From positions 21,491-85,490 of the forward strand of contig CADDZC010000008.1 of assembly GCA_902812365.1 (NCBI GenBank): a stretch of 64,000 nt of DNA. The letters are read 5' to 3'. Below, piece after piece: positions 26,668 through 36,966 of the stretch. The position numbers and the translations under genes were made by a program. The DNA is from Acidobacteriota bacterium (GTDB taxonomy: Bacteria > Acidobacteriota > Terriglobia > UBA7540). The notes under the pieces are model-generated. The model did no database searches and had not been told where the DNA came from. It saw only the letters and a list, made by a program, of their open reading frames with translations. Numbering within the stretch: position 1 is the first letter of the stretch; each line of letters begins with the position of its first letter.

Positions 26668-26731
26668 AGTGTAAGAAGGTTCAGGCAAACCGGCAATGGC
26701 ACTATCGGGCAGCGGGATTGCCCGAAGGTGC
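26668..26731 (-). promoter_or_regulatory. Repeated EPS operator-promoter element, copy E
   Basis: Minus strand: GCACCTT, inverted repeat CGGGCA-N7-TGCCCG (26706-26724), then AGTGCCATTG; TTGCCG (26696-26691) as -35, 17-nt spacer GTTTGCCTGAACCTTCT, TACACT (26673-26668) as -10. It lies between the two response regulator genes and reads toward copy 1. Confidence 0.7.
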
Positions 26732-26784
26732 CATATCGGGTTTCACCGGCTCACCTCGCCTACCCGCCCGCCGTCCCACCCCCC

Positions 26785-27459
<675 letters not shown>

Positions 27460-27765
27460 CGGGCCGTAGCGTACGGGTTGGATCCTGGGAAAAAGGTTAG
27501 CACACCAACAGTCTAACCAAACTAGTTCGTTCTCAACACTTCAGTTTGCCGGCAACGTGCCTCCCGGTAGCCGACTTTTGACCTCAGTACAATAGCACAA
27601 TGAATGGCCGCTCGCCACAGCCCTCGGGCGCCGCTTGGACTACCGCCCGGGTTGCATCTAACCTCCTGCCAAATCACTGCTTGCCGGATTCGGCTGAGGC
27701 CGCCCCGAAGCGTCGCCAACCCCTCCGGCCCTTCTCCATGCCCTCCCCCGGGCCGGTTTTGGTTT
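27460..27765. other. 306-nt gap between murB and response regulator 2
   Basis: Between the 3' end of murB (27766) and the start of the response regulator on the minus strand. I see no gene with a recognisable product and no copy of the repeated element. A promoter for the regulator must lie here, but none stands out. Confidence 0.4.
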
Positions 27766-28884
27766 TTATTCCAGCCGCAAGTAGCTCTCCAGTTCCGAAG
27801 CGGTGAATCCAACGAGTTCCGGCTCAATCGCCGCCACCAGGCCAGTTCGGGCGTAAATGGTTTGCCGGACCACTCGGGCGAGTCTCATCACATCGTCCGC
27901 CGTGGCCCCGCCTTGGTTTAGCAAAACCAAAGGCTGAGAGGAATTGACTGCCGCGCCCCCGATTCTGAAGTTCTTGAGCCCACAAATGTCCATTAAGAAG
28001 GCCGTCGGAATCTTGATGCGGTCGGCGGCGGGAACGCAAGCCTCGCGCAACCGCAAAAGCGCCTCCGCGCCAAACTGCCGGTGGATCCGCCCTTCCAGCC
28101 GCCGGTATTGCTCGCCGCTGAGGAAGATGTTCTTAAAAAACGAACCCGCATTTCCCCCTTTCTCCTCGCGAGGAAAAGGAAACTTGGCATCGCGGATGGC
28201 GACGATGGCCTCCCGAACCTGACGGAGGGTCGGCTCAGTCACGCCCCGATTCTGAAACCAACGCCGGACGTCCGGATAACCGAGGTTGGGCCGTCCCTGC
28301 TTGAGAAGCCGCACGGTGATGCTGAAGATAAACCACTCGCCCTTGGCGGAGGTATTGAAGATACTGGTTCGATAAGCGAACCGGCAGTCGCTCGCGGTGA
28401 CGTTCCGCGCGGCGCCGCCGGTCATCCCTCCCACCTCCGCCGTCTCCAACACATCGCTGATCTGCTGGCCGTAAGCGCCGATGTTCTGCACAATGGCCGC
28501 TCCCGCGTACCCGGGGATATGGGACAGGTTCTCGATGCCCCACCATCCGCGTTCCACAGCGTAGGCTACCGCCGCGTCCCATATCTCGGCCGCCTGGATC
28601 CGGATCGAAACAAACTCGCCGTCTTCGCGCACGACCTCGATCCCCTTGCGTACCGGATGCAACACCAAGCCCTCAAATCCGTGGTCGCTAATCAGAACGT
28701 TACTACCCCCGCCAAGCACGAAAACGGGCAGGCGCTCGAGCCGCACCAGGGCCAAGCTGTCCAGGAGGTCCTGCGGGCCGTTGATTTCCGCCATCAGCCG
28801 TGCGGGACCGCCGATTTTAAAGGTCGTGTAGGGCTTCAGCGGTTCGTGTTCCCGAAGGCAGAGGTTTGGGTAGGGGGGAACCAT
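27766..28884 (-). CDS. murB: UDP-N-acetylenolpyruvoylglucosamine reductase
   Basis: 372 aa FAD enzyme of peptidoglycan precursor synthesis, reducing the enolpyruvyl group to lactate with NADPH. PYTTFKIGGPAR starts the FAD-binding domain, VFVLGGGSNVLISD contacts the flavin, IPGYAGAAIVQNIGAYG is the conserved diphosphate loop, GNAGSFFKN carries the proton-donating Ser, and IEPELVGF near the C-terminus the catalytic Glu. All active-site parts are present. It stands apart from other cell-wall genes here. Start: ATG 28884. Confidence 0.95.
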   Translation of the reverse strand: MVPPYPNLCLREHEPLKPYTTFKIGGPARLMAEINGPQDLLDSLALVRLERLPVFVLGGGSNVLISDHGFEGLVLHPVRKGIEVVREDGEFVSIRIQAAEIWDAAVAYAVERGWWGIENLSHIPGYAGAAIVQNIGAYGQQISDVLETAEVGGMTGGAARNVTASDCRFAYRTSIFNTSAKGEWFIFSITVRLLKQGRPNLGYPDVRRWFQNRGVTEPTLRQVREAIVAIRDAKFPFPREEKGGNAGSFFKNIFLSGEQYRRLEGRIHRQFGAEALLRLREACVPAADRIKIPTAFLMDICGLKNFRIGGAAVNSSQPLVLLNQGGATADDVMRLARVVRQTIYARTGLVAAIEPELVGFTASELESYLRLE

Positions 28885-28962
28885 AAACAGAACGGGATCG
28901 GCCTCGACAGGGGAGTCCGAAGGCCAAAAATCACCCGTCTTCGAACCTCCGTCGGCCCGAGT

Positions 28963-30567
28963 TTACTGAACTCTCCGCTCCTTCCCCGCCCAATACTTTT
29001 CGCGCAGAACCTTCTTGAGGATCTTCCCCGTCCCCCCCTTGGGCAGGCTCTCCACAAACTCGACGGACTTCGGCACTTTGAAGCCGGCGAGATACCGGCG
29101 GCAGTGATCGAGGAGCTCCGGTTCCCTCGAGGTGTGGCCGGGCCGAAGGACAACCAAGGCTTTGGGCACCTCTCCCCAGGTATCATCGGGCACGGCGATG
29201 ACCGCGCATTCCAGCACCGAGGGATGCTCGTACAGCACCCGCTCGATTTCGGCGGTGGCAATCTTCTCTCCGCCCGACAGCACCATGTCTTTCAACCGAT
29301 CGACGATCAGGATGTAGCCCGTTGGTCGATCGTCGCCAAATCCCCGGTGTAAAACCAATCGTACCGGATCGCTCGCGCTGTCTCTTCGGGCTGGCGCCAA
29401 TACCCGCTCATGACCACGTCGCCGCGCACCGGCACCTCCCCGATCTGCTGGCCGTCGGGCCTCACGTCGCGGCCTTGGGCATCCACAACCCGCACCTCGG
29501 ACCCGACGAAAGCGTAGCCGGCCGTAGCCTTCCGCCGCAATTGGGTCTCCGGCGGTTCGCCGGCCAGATGTGCCTTGATGGCGGCGAGGGTAATCACGGG
29601 CGACGTCTCCGTTAAGCCGTAACCCCCCAATCGCCACACAGCCAGGAATTTTCTGTTCGACCTGGCGAATCAGGGCGGTGTTCGTCGGCGCCCCGCCCAT
29701 CATGGCGGCTTTAACACTCGCCCGATCATACCGGTGGAAGTCAGGATGGTTGATGAGCGCGATGACCATGGTCGGAACCATCTGCAATCTCGTCACCCGT
29801 TCGCGCTGGACGAGCTCGAGCGCCACCGCCGGATCAAACTTTTTCATCAGCACGTGGCGGCCGCCGGTGAGCGTCACCATATGGGGGATGCCCCAACTGT
29901 TGACGTGAAAAAGGGGGACCGAGTAGAGCGCGACTTCGTCGTCGGCGCAGCGCAAGGCCAGCGCCGCATACAGCGCATGCAGGTAGAGATTGCGATGGGT
30001 CAGCATCACACCCTTGGGATGGGCCGTGGTGCCGCTGGTATAAAACAGCTCGGCGACGGAGTTCTCGTCGATCGCCCGGTAGTCCACTTCGCGCGGGCCG
30101 GCAGCCGCCAGCTGTTCGTCGTAGGTTTGCGGATAAGCCCATGGGGGGCGGGCCGGATCCGTGTGCCATCGCAGAGCGATGAAGTGCTCGACCGAGCTTG
30201 CCCGCTGCCGCAGGCTCTCGACGAGCGGAATCAATTCAGGATCAAAGAAGAGGAGGCGGGGTTCAGAGTCGCCTAAAATGTAAGCCAGCTCCTCCGCGCT
30301 CAGCCGGATGTTCAGCGGCAGCAGGATGGCGCTGATCTGCGGCACGCCGAAGTAGGCTTCCAGAAGGCGGTGACAGTTGAAACTTAGATAGGCCACGCGG
30401 TCACCGGCTTTGAGCCCGAGCCGAACCAGCGCGTCGGACAGCCGATCCGCCCGTTCGGTGAACTCGCGATAGGTGAAGCGTGAGTGGCCGCAGACGATCC
30501 CCTTCTTCGCGCCAAAGATTCGCGCCGCGTGGCGCTTGAAGCGGACTGGAGTCAGGGGAAGAATCAT
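28963..30567 (-). pseudogene. Acyl-CoA synthetase (AMP-forming) with two compensating frameshifts
   Basis: The N-terminal part (ATG 30567, MILPLTPVRFKRHAARIFG) and the phosphate-loop motif YTSGTTAHPKGV are normal, as is the C-terminus after RLKDMVLSGGEKI. In between, the minus-strand frame is shifted: at the C6 run 29623-29628 one extra base moves it off, and near 29317-29321 one missing base restores it. The missing motifs (GGYGLTETSP, GEVPVRGDVVMSGYW, FYTGDLATID) are all there in the other frame at 29310-29640. If real, about 100 residues including the adenylation core are garbled and the enzyme is dead; if sequencing error, a 534-aa fatty-acid--CoA ligase. Confidence 0.85.
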
Positions 30568-30787
30568 GCAGCATACCCTCGAGGGGCGTTCCCGCCCATC
30601 CAACCGGGAAGGACTATACCACCCGCGTTTCGGTTTGAAAATCCGGCGGCCTTCACGGCCAAGCCGGCCATGCTATGATGGTCGCACGTCATCGCCCGAT
30701 TCAGCTGGGGAGCTGGGCGCGCCGAGGAACACCCCTGATTGCGGCGGAAACCAGGGAGCTGCGACGGTTGGAGAGTGTTGAAGACCA

Positions 30788-32173
30788 ATGGACTGCGCGG
30801 GAATCCTTGCCTTCGCCGATCAGCCCGGCGCCTGGCGGCGCGAATTGTCTCACGTCCTCCATCTGGCTTGGCCGCTGGTCCTGGCCAATGTCGGATGGAT
30901 GGCCATGGGCATTGTGGACACCATGATGGTGGGCCGCCTGAGTGCCGAGGCCATCGGGGCGGTGAGCCTGGGCGGAATCCTTTTTGGCACCGTGGCCTTC
31001 TTCGGAGTCGGACTTCTTGCCGGTCTCGAGACCCTGGTGCCACAGGCTTTTGGGGCGGGCAACTTTGAAGATTGTGATCATTCGTTGTGCAACGCCATCT
31101 TTCTCAGCGCGCTTCTGTCAGCTTGTCTGATGCTGCTGGTATGGTTGCTGGTCCCCTTTCTGCCTCGAATCGGAACCAGTCCCTCAGTGCTGCAGCAGGC
31201 TATCCCGTATATGAACGCCTTGAACTGGGGCTTGTGGCCGACACTCGTTTTCTTCGCCTTCCGGTCGTACCTTCAGGGCATGAACCAGGTCCGCCCCATC
31301 ATGTTTACGCTGGTGACCGCTAATTTGGTGAACGCCGGCGGCAACTGGGTGTTGATTTACGGTCATTGGGGATTTCCCGCCATGGGTGCCGAAGGATCTG
31401 GCTGGTCGACGACCGTGGCGCGAGTTTATATGGCCGGGGTTTTGGCGGTTTACGCATTGTATTACAACCGCCGCCATGGCCTCGGCCGGCTCGAGATCCG
31501 TTTCGATGTGGACGCCGCGCGCTTGCGCCGCCTGCTCGAGCTGGGACTTCCCGTCGGTTTACAGATCACGCTGGAGGTGGGCGTGTTTGCCGTAGCGACG
31601 GCGTTGATCGCCCGGCTGAGTCCGGTGGCGCTCGCCGCCCACCAGATCGCGCTCAATCTGGCCAGTCTGACCTTTATGGTTCCCCTCGGCGTGGGATCGG
31701 CGGCCGCTGTCCGCGTGGGGCAAGCCTTGGGCCGAGGCGACGTGCACGGAGCAGCGCGTTCCGGCTGGGCGGCGCTCGCCTTGGGAGCCGCCTTCATGGC
31801 TTCGGCAGCGCTCGCGTTTCTGTTGTTTCCGCGCGCCTTGGCTCGGGCTTTTACGCCCGAGGAACCGGTGATTAACACGGCGGCCTCGCTCTTAATGGTA
31901 GCCGCGTTCTTTCAGTTGTTCGACGGATTGCAAGTGGTGGCGACAGGGGCGCTGCGGGGCGCCGGGGACACCCGCACCCCGATGGTTTGTCACCTCTGCG
32001 GCTATTGGATTCTTGGCCTGCCGCTGGGATATCTCCTCGGTTTCCGGCTGAAGCTGGGTGCCGCAGGCTTGTGGATGGGACTTTGCCTCGCTCTAATCCT
32101 CATTGGCTCCGTCCTGCTGCTCGCGTGGCACCGCAAGGTGCCGGCGCTGGCCAAGTCACTGGTGGCGGCGTAA
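30788..32173 (+). CDS. MATE family efflux transporter
   Basis: 461 aa with twelve membrane helices and the internal twofold pattern of MATE proteins. WPLVLANVGWMAMGIVDTMM and GRLSAEAIGAVSLGG lie in the first helices, and the second half repeats the theme from LELGLPVGLQITLEVGVF. It exports cationic drugs or metabolites in exchange for Na+ or H+. Start: ATG 30788, with divergent orientation to the acyl-CoA ligase across a 220-nt gap. Substrate unknown; its other role could be in secondary metabolite export. Confidence 0.93.
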   Translation: MDCAGILAFADQPGAWRRELSHVLHLAWPLVLANVGWMAMGIVDTMMVGRLSAEAIGAVSLGGILFGTVAFFGVGLLAGLETLVPQAFGAGNFEDCDHSLCNAIFLSALLSACLMLLVWLLVPFLPRIGTSPSVLQQAIPYMNALNWGLWPTLVFFAFRSYLQGMNQVRPIMFTLVTANLVNAGGNWVLIYGHWGFPAMGAEGSGWSTTVARVYMAGVLAVYALYYNRRHGLGRLEIRFDVDAARLRRLLELGLPVGLQITLEVGVFAVATALIARLSPVALAAHQIALNLASLTFMVPLGVGSAAAVRVGQALGRGDVHGAARSGWAALALGAAFMASAALAFLLFPRALARAFTPEEPVINTAASLLMVAAFFQLFDGLQVVATGALRGAGDTRTPMVCHLCGYWILGLPLGYLLGFRLKLGAAGLWMGLCLALILIGSVLLLAWHRKVPALAKSLVAA

Positions 32174-32350
32174 GCGCCGGGGTCCGGTCACTTGCGGCAG
32201 GGTTGGCGAGCGCCGGATAGCACCGTTTCTGGTAACATTGATAAAATTCCGCTGCCGGCGCGGAGGGGGCGGCGGGCCAGTCACCGGGCGGCGTCGCCGC
32301 CAGGTCAAGCGGCAGCGCACATCCCTTCGATGGGGCACAATCAAACGCGT

Positions 32351-32884
32351 ATGGCAACCAAAATCCACTTCCTGCAGGGCGATATTACCGATATGGCCGT
32401 CGATGCCATCGTGAACGCCGCCAACACCGATTTGTTGCTGGGCAGCGGCGTCGCGGGCGCGATTCGCCGCAAAGGCGGGGCGGCGGTCGAACGGGATTGC
32501 GAGCGCCGCGGTCCGATTCCGCTCGGCGAAGCGGCGGTGACGACGGGCGGCAACCTTAAGGCCATGTACGTGATTCACGCCGCCAGTATGAGACTGGGCG
32601 GGCGAACCACGGCCGAATCATTGCGGCTGGCCACCCGCAACAGCTTGTGGCGGGCGGAAGAGAAGGCGTTTAAGACGATCGCCTTCCCCGCCATCGGTAC
32701 GGGCGTGGCAGGATTTCCGATGGAGGAGTGCGCGCGGATCATGCTGGAAGAGGTACTCGAGCACCTGAAATCACGGACGAGCCTGGAACATATCTATTTC
32801 GTGCTCTATGACGAAGCGGCTCGCCGGACATTTGAGGAAACGTACCGGCGGCTCACCTCCGCCGAGCGGCAGAACGCCAGCTAG
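32351..32884 (+). CDS. Macro domain protein (ADP-ribose/O-acetyl-ADP-ribose hydrolase type)
   Basis: About 177 aa, a stand-alone macro domain. GDITDMAVDAIVNAANTDL carries the Asp and Asn that grip ADP-ribose, GSGVAGAIRRKGG the catalytic loop, and FPAIGTGVAGFPMEECA the phosphate loop. Such proteins remove ADP-ribose from proteins or deacetylate O-acetyl-ADP-ribose. I start at ATG 32351; an in-frame ATG at 32330 adds seven residues, and the frame extends further to 32192 without conserved sequence. Its stop overlaps the convergent peptidase stop. Confidence 0.88.
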   Translation: MATKIHFLQGDITDMAVDAIVNAANTDLLLGSGVAGAIRRKGGAAVERDCERRGPIPLGEAAVTTGGNLKAMYVIHAASMRLGGRTTAESLRLATRNSLWRAEEKAFKTIAFPAIGTGVAGFPMEECARIMLEEVLEHLKSRTSLEHIYFVLYDEAARRTFEETYRRLTSAERQNAS

Positions 32885-34929
32885 CCGGCCGTATACGGCT
32901 TCTGGATATACTTGTTGGCGAGCTCGAGCGCTCCTTGGGTATCGTCGTTGGTTTGCAGAGCGCGCTGGTATTCGTTCAGTGCGCGATCGCGCTGGCCGGT
33001 GGCGTCGAAGATCTCCCCCAGCATCAGATGGCCCCAAACCTCTACCCATTTGGGCTGCAAGTCCCCGGCCAGCGCCGCACGAAACTCCTCCATGGCCGCA
33101 TTGTAATTGTGCAGGCGGAAGAACTGCTCGCCGATGCGGTAGTGGGCCAGTGAGCTGTTCTTATTCAGCTCCAGGACTTTGCGATATTGCTCGATGGCCT
33201 GCAGGTAGGCCTGCTGCTGCACGAGCTGGTCGCCGCGCGCCATCTCCACGGCAATCTTCGTTTGGTCGTCATATTTAAGAATTTGGCTGCCAGGGTCGAT
33301 GACGACGCGCTGGGGGCGGGTCACCGTGTTGATGGTAAAGTCGGCGGTAGTCCCGACCATGTCGACGCGCTCGTCAACCGGCCGCCGGCCTTCGGTGTAA
33401 ACGCGAACATCGACGGGCATCCGAAAGATGTCGAGGTCCTGAGTGATCTTGCCCACCACCTGGTAGCCGGTTTGGGTGCGATAGACGGCCCAGGTGCGCT
33501 TGAACTGGGGCACGCCCGTCGAGTCGACCCATTGGGCAAAGAAGTATCTCAAATCCTGTTTGCCGGCCTGCTCGGCCAGTTCCTCAAACTGACGCGTCGA
33601 CACCGATTTCCAAGCGTACTGTTGGGCCAGGTTGCGGAGCGTCTGCGTAAACGCCCCGTCACCGATGACCCACCGGAGCATGTGGAACACCATGGCCCCT
33701 TTCTTGTAAACGATGGATTCGTATTCGGGCGTAAAGGGGTGGAGACGGTCGGCCTGGGCAATCGGGGCGACGTCCTCGTGGGTCAGCGCGTCCACCTCCA
33801 CCTCGTGCATGGTATCTTCAAACGCTCCTTCGCCGGCGGCCTCTTCCACGTACATTGCGGCCGCGTAGGTGGCCAGTCCCTCGTCGAGAAAGGCGTCATC
33901 GAGCGTGGCTGGACTCACCAGACACCGCCACCACTGGTGAGAGATCTCGTGGGCCAGCAACTGATAATTGACCGGGTTCGAAAACCCGCGGGAAGCCAAA
34001 GCGACGACGCCCGGAGCCGAATATCCCCCCACCGTCCCATTATCGATCTCGACCAGCGCCAGGTGGGACTCCGGCAAGGGCCCGAACTTGTCCGAAAAAA
34101 ACGCCACAATCTTCCCCGCTGTCTCGCCATAACTTCCCGCCAGGCCAGCGTGGCCCGGCTTCAAATACAGCGTGATATCGGCCCCCGCGGCCACGGCCGG
34201 CTGAATCTCATATCGGCCGGCAATCACGGTCCCGGGAAACGAATTCCGGTTGTACTGAAAGGCATAGACAAGGCGATCGCCGTCGTGGACCGGCGCCGAA
34301 GCCCGCCCCGAGGCGATCACGGTTTCGCCGCTCGGCACGCTGACGGTTACACTCGCCGAGAAGCGCTCCAGGCCGTCGCCATAAACCGGAAACCAGTCGC
34401 TCGGGTAAAGCAGGTAGGAACCTTCCGGACCGATGTAGGCTAGCTTCAATCCCTCGACTGGACTGCCTTGCTCGGAGGCCAGCGCTCCCCCGTATTCGAC
34501 CGTAATCGAGGCGGGCCGGCCGACGGCCAGGGAGGCCGGAAAGGAGAGATTCAGCAGCAAACCGTCCTGTTGGGCCGTCACCGCCCGCCCCGAGGCGTCA
34601 GTGACCTTCTTGACCTTCAAAGCGCTGTCCAGATTGAAACTGGCGCTCGTCAGGTCAACCGCCGGCGTAAAGTCGACGCGTACCTTGGCCGCCAGCATGT
34701 GAGTCTCGGGATACAAATCGGCCCGAATGTCATAGTGCGTGACATGGAGACGCCCGGCGTTGGCGGCCGAGCTCACCTGGGCCGGGACAGGCAGCGTGAC
34801 GGCCAGCAGGAAAAGGACAAGACCGCCGCCCCAGCGACCGATGACCAGCGCGGGTTTACGGCCGGCGAACGGCGAGCCCGGCAGGCGGCTTAATAAAGAG
34901 GCAATCCACCGCACCGCATCGACTGTCAT
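32881..34929 (-). CDS. M1 family metallo-aminopeptidase with C-terminal TPR repeats
   Basis: 682 aa. N-terminal signal/anchor helix at residues 33-50, an M1 saddle domain, then the zinc site HEISH (327-331) with the third ligand E350 in FLDEG, exactly 18 residues on. The GxMEN-type exopeptidase loop is not obvious; DNGTVGGYSAPG stands in that place, so peptidase specificity may differ from classical aminopeptidase N. After residue 560 there are about three TPR units (SSLAHYRIGEQFFRLHNYNAAMEEF and similar, split by acidic linkers). Probably periplasmic or membrane-anchored. Confidence 0.88.
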   Translation of the reverse strand: MTVDAVRWIASLLSRLPGSPFAGRKPALVIGRWGGGLVLFLLAVTLPVPAQVSSAANAGRLHVTHYDIRADLYPETHMLAAKVRVDFTPAVDLTSASFNLDSALKVKKVTDASGRAVTAQQDGLLLNLSFPASLAVGRPASITVEYGGALASEQGSPVEGLKLAYIGPEGSYLLYPSDWFPVYGDGLERFSASVTVSVPSGETVIASGRASAPVHDGDRLVYAFQYNRNSFPGTVIAGRYEIQPAVAAGADITLYLKPGHAGLAGSYGETAGKIVAFFSDKFGPLPESHLALVEIDNGTVGGYSAPGVVALASRGFSNPVNYQLLAHEISHQWWRCLVSPATLDDAFLDEGLATYAAAMYVEEAAGEGAFEDTMHEVEVDALTHEDVAPIAQADRLHPFTPEYESIVYKKGAMVFHMLRWVIGDGAFTQTLRNLAQQYAWKSVSTRQFEELAEQAGKQDLRYFFAQWVDSTGVPQFKRTWAVYRTQTGYQVVGKITQDLDIFRMPVDVRVYTEGRRPVDERVDMVGTTADFTINTVTRPQRVVIDPGSQILKYDDQTKIAVEMARGDQLVQQQAYLQAIEQYRKVLELNKNSSLAHYRIGEQFFRLHNYNAAMEEFRAALAGDLQPKWVEVWGHLMLGEIFDATGQRDRALNEYQRALQTNDDTQGALELANKYIQKPYTAG

Positions 34930-35255
34930 ACCGTCGTCCCCTGCCCCGGGTTATACCGTCGCGACGAGCTCTCCTCTACTTCGATTATTCGCCGGGCAAA
35001 CGCGTTGTATCCTTCGCTGGTTAGAGGCTCAAAAAATCGCGCCGGAGGCGCCCGCTCGGGCGAACCAGCCCGCGGAGTCGTGGCTCCCGAACCGGGTCGT
35101 GCGCCGCGCGATTTCCATAGTCGGCAATGGTCCCGGGATTGTCAAGCTCCACAGCTCGCTCGATTCCCATGACCCCCTTCGTCCCTGGAGCCCGGCGAGT
35201 TCCGTCCGTGATACAGTAACCGTGTCGTATCCTGGAACATCCGGGGTTATACGCC
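34930..35255. other. 326-nt divergent gap between M1 peptidase and carboxyltransferase
   Basis: Must carry promoters for both directions. I see no gene, inverted repeat or clear -35/-10 pair. The carboxyltransferase start is a TTG, so the gap could be slightly shorter if a different codon is used. Confidence 0.4.
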
Positions 35256-36932
35256 TTGGCTGCTTCGATTCTTGAAACCCGTCTCGACTCGCACTCGCCC
35301 GATTTCCAGAGAAACACCCGGCGCATGATCGAGTTACTGAGCCAGATCAAGACCCAGGAAGAAGAAATCCGCCAGGGGGGTGGCGACAAGGCCATCGAGT
35401 CGCAGCATCGGAAAGGAAGGCTGACGGCCAGAGAGCGCATCGCCCGACTCCTGGACCCCGAAACCCCTTTTTTCGAGCTGGGCCTTTACGCCGCCCACGA
35501 AATGTACCAGGAATGGGGAGGCGCGCCGGCCGCCGGCGTCGTCGCCGGCCTCGGCCGGGTTCACGATCGCCTGGTGATGGTGATTGCGAACGACGCGACG
35601 GTCAAGGCGGGCGCGTTTTTCCCGATGACCGCCAAGAAAGTGATCCGCGCCCAGACGATCGCTCTCGAGAATCGCATCCCGACCATTTACCTGGTGGATT
35701 CGGCGGGAGTCTTCCTACCGCTCCAGGAGGACGTCTTCCCAGACACCGACGACTTCGGTCGCGTCTTCCGCAACAACGCTGTCATGTCGGCGATGGGCGT
35801 CCCTCAAATGACGGCGATTATGGGGATGTGCGTGGCGGGAGGAGCCTATCTGCCGGTGATGTGCGACCACGTGCTGATGACGGAGGGGAGCGGATTGTTT
35901 CTGGCCGGACCCGCGCTCGTGCAGGCCGCCATCGGCCAGAAGGTCTCGGCCGAAGAACTGGGCGGAGCCAAGATGCACGCCCGCGTCAGCGGCACGGTGG
36001 ACTTCCGCGAGCCGGATGACGAAGCGTGCCTGGCGCGGGTTCGGGCGCTCGTCGATAAAATGGGTCACCGGCCCGGCGCCCCGTTTAGCCGCCAGCCCTC
36101 CGAGCCGCCAGCGTACCCGGCCGAAGAGATTTATGGCATTTTTTCGGCCGACCCCGCCAAGCAGTACGATATGCATGAGATCATCGCCCGCATCGTGGAT
36201 AGCTCGGAGTTCGACGAGTATCGCGCTGAATACGGCCAGACGATCCTGTGCGGGTATGCGCGGGTCGGCGGCTGGGCCGTGGGCTTGGTCGCCAACCAGA
36301 AGAAGCACGTCGCGGTGACGGTGCGCGGCACGGACGAGAAGCGCATCCACTTTGGCGGAGTGATCTATACCGAATCGGCCGAGAAGGCGGCCCGATTTAT
36401 TCTGGACTGCAATCAAAACCTCGTGCCTCTCGTGTTTCTCCACGACGTCAACGGCTTTATGATTGGGAAGGAAGCCGAGTGGAGCGGCATCATCCGCGCT
36501 GGCGCCAAGATGGTGAATGCCGTCTCGAACAGCGTCGTCCCTAAGATTACGGTCATTTGCGGCGGCAGCTTTGGCGCCGGGCATTACGCGATGTGCGGCA
36601 AGGCTTACGATCCGCGGTTTATTTTCGCCTGGCCCACGGCCCGCTACGCGGTGATGAGCGGCGAGTCGGCGGCCGCGACGCTGGTGGAGATCAAAGTCAA
36701 ACAATTGGAGCGGGAAGGAAAATCTCTGAGCCAGCGTGAGCAAGAGCAGCTCTACGAGTCGGTCCGCGCCGCTTATGAGCACCAGATGGACCCGCGGTAC
36801 GCGGCCGCCCGGCTCTGGGTGGACGCGATCATTGACCCGGCGGAGACGCGCGAGGCGCTGATCTGGGCGCTCGAAGCGGCCGCCCTCAACCCCGAGGTGC
36901 GGGAATTCAAAACCGGAGTCTTGCAGACCTGA
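35256..36932 (+). CDS. Acyl-CoA carboxylase carboxyltransferase (methylcrotonyl-CoA type)
   Basis: 558 aa biotin-dependent carboxyltransferase of the MCC/PCC beta class. GRLTARERIARLLDPETPFFELG opens it in the usual way (split here across residues 50-72), IANDATVKAGAFFPMTAKK lies in the N-domain, and GGSFGAGHYAMCGKAYDP plus FAWPTARYAVMSGE in the C-domain bind acyl-CoA and biotin. With HMG-CoA lyase and enoyl-CoA hydratase next door it fits leucine breakdown. The biotin carboxylase subunit and isovaleryl-CoA dehydrogenase are not in the window. The start is TTG 35256; no upstream ATG is in frame. Confidence 0.88.
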   Translation: MAASILETRLDSHSPDFQRNTRRMIELLSQIKTQEEEIRQGGGDKAIESQHRKGRLTARERIARLLDPETPFFELGLYAAHEMYQEWGGAPAAGVVAGLGRVHDRLVMVIANDATVKAGAFFPMTAKKVIRAQTIALENRIPTIYLVDSAGVFLPLQEDVFPDTDDFGRVFRNNAVMSAMGVPQMTAIMGMCVAGGAYLPVMCDHVLMTEGSGLFLAGPALVQAAIGQKVSAEELGGAKMHARVSGTVDFREPDDEACLARVRALVDKMGHRPGAPFSRQPSEPPAYPAEEIYGIFSADPAKQYDMHEIIARIVDSSEFDEYRAEYGQTILCGYARVGGWAVGLVANQKKHVAVTVRGTDEKRIHFGGVIYTESAEKAARFILDCNQNLVPLVFLHDVNGFMIGKEAEWSGIIRAGAKMVNAVSNSVVPKITVICGGSFGAGHYAMCGKAYDPRFIFAWPTARYAVMSGESAAATLVEIKVKQLEREGKSLSQREQEQLYESVRAAYEHQMDPRYAAARLWVDAIIDPAETREALIWALEAAALNPEVREFKTGVLQT

Positions 36933-36966
36933 TAGCATTTTTTGGCTAAGGCGGCCGGCCCCAACC

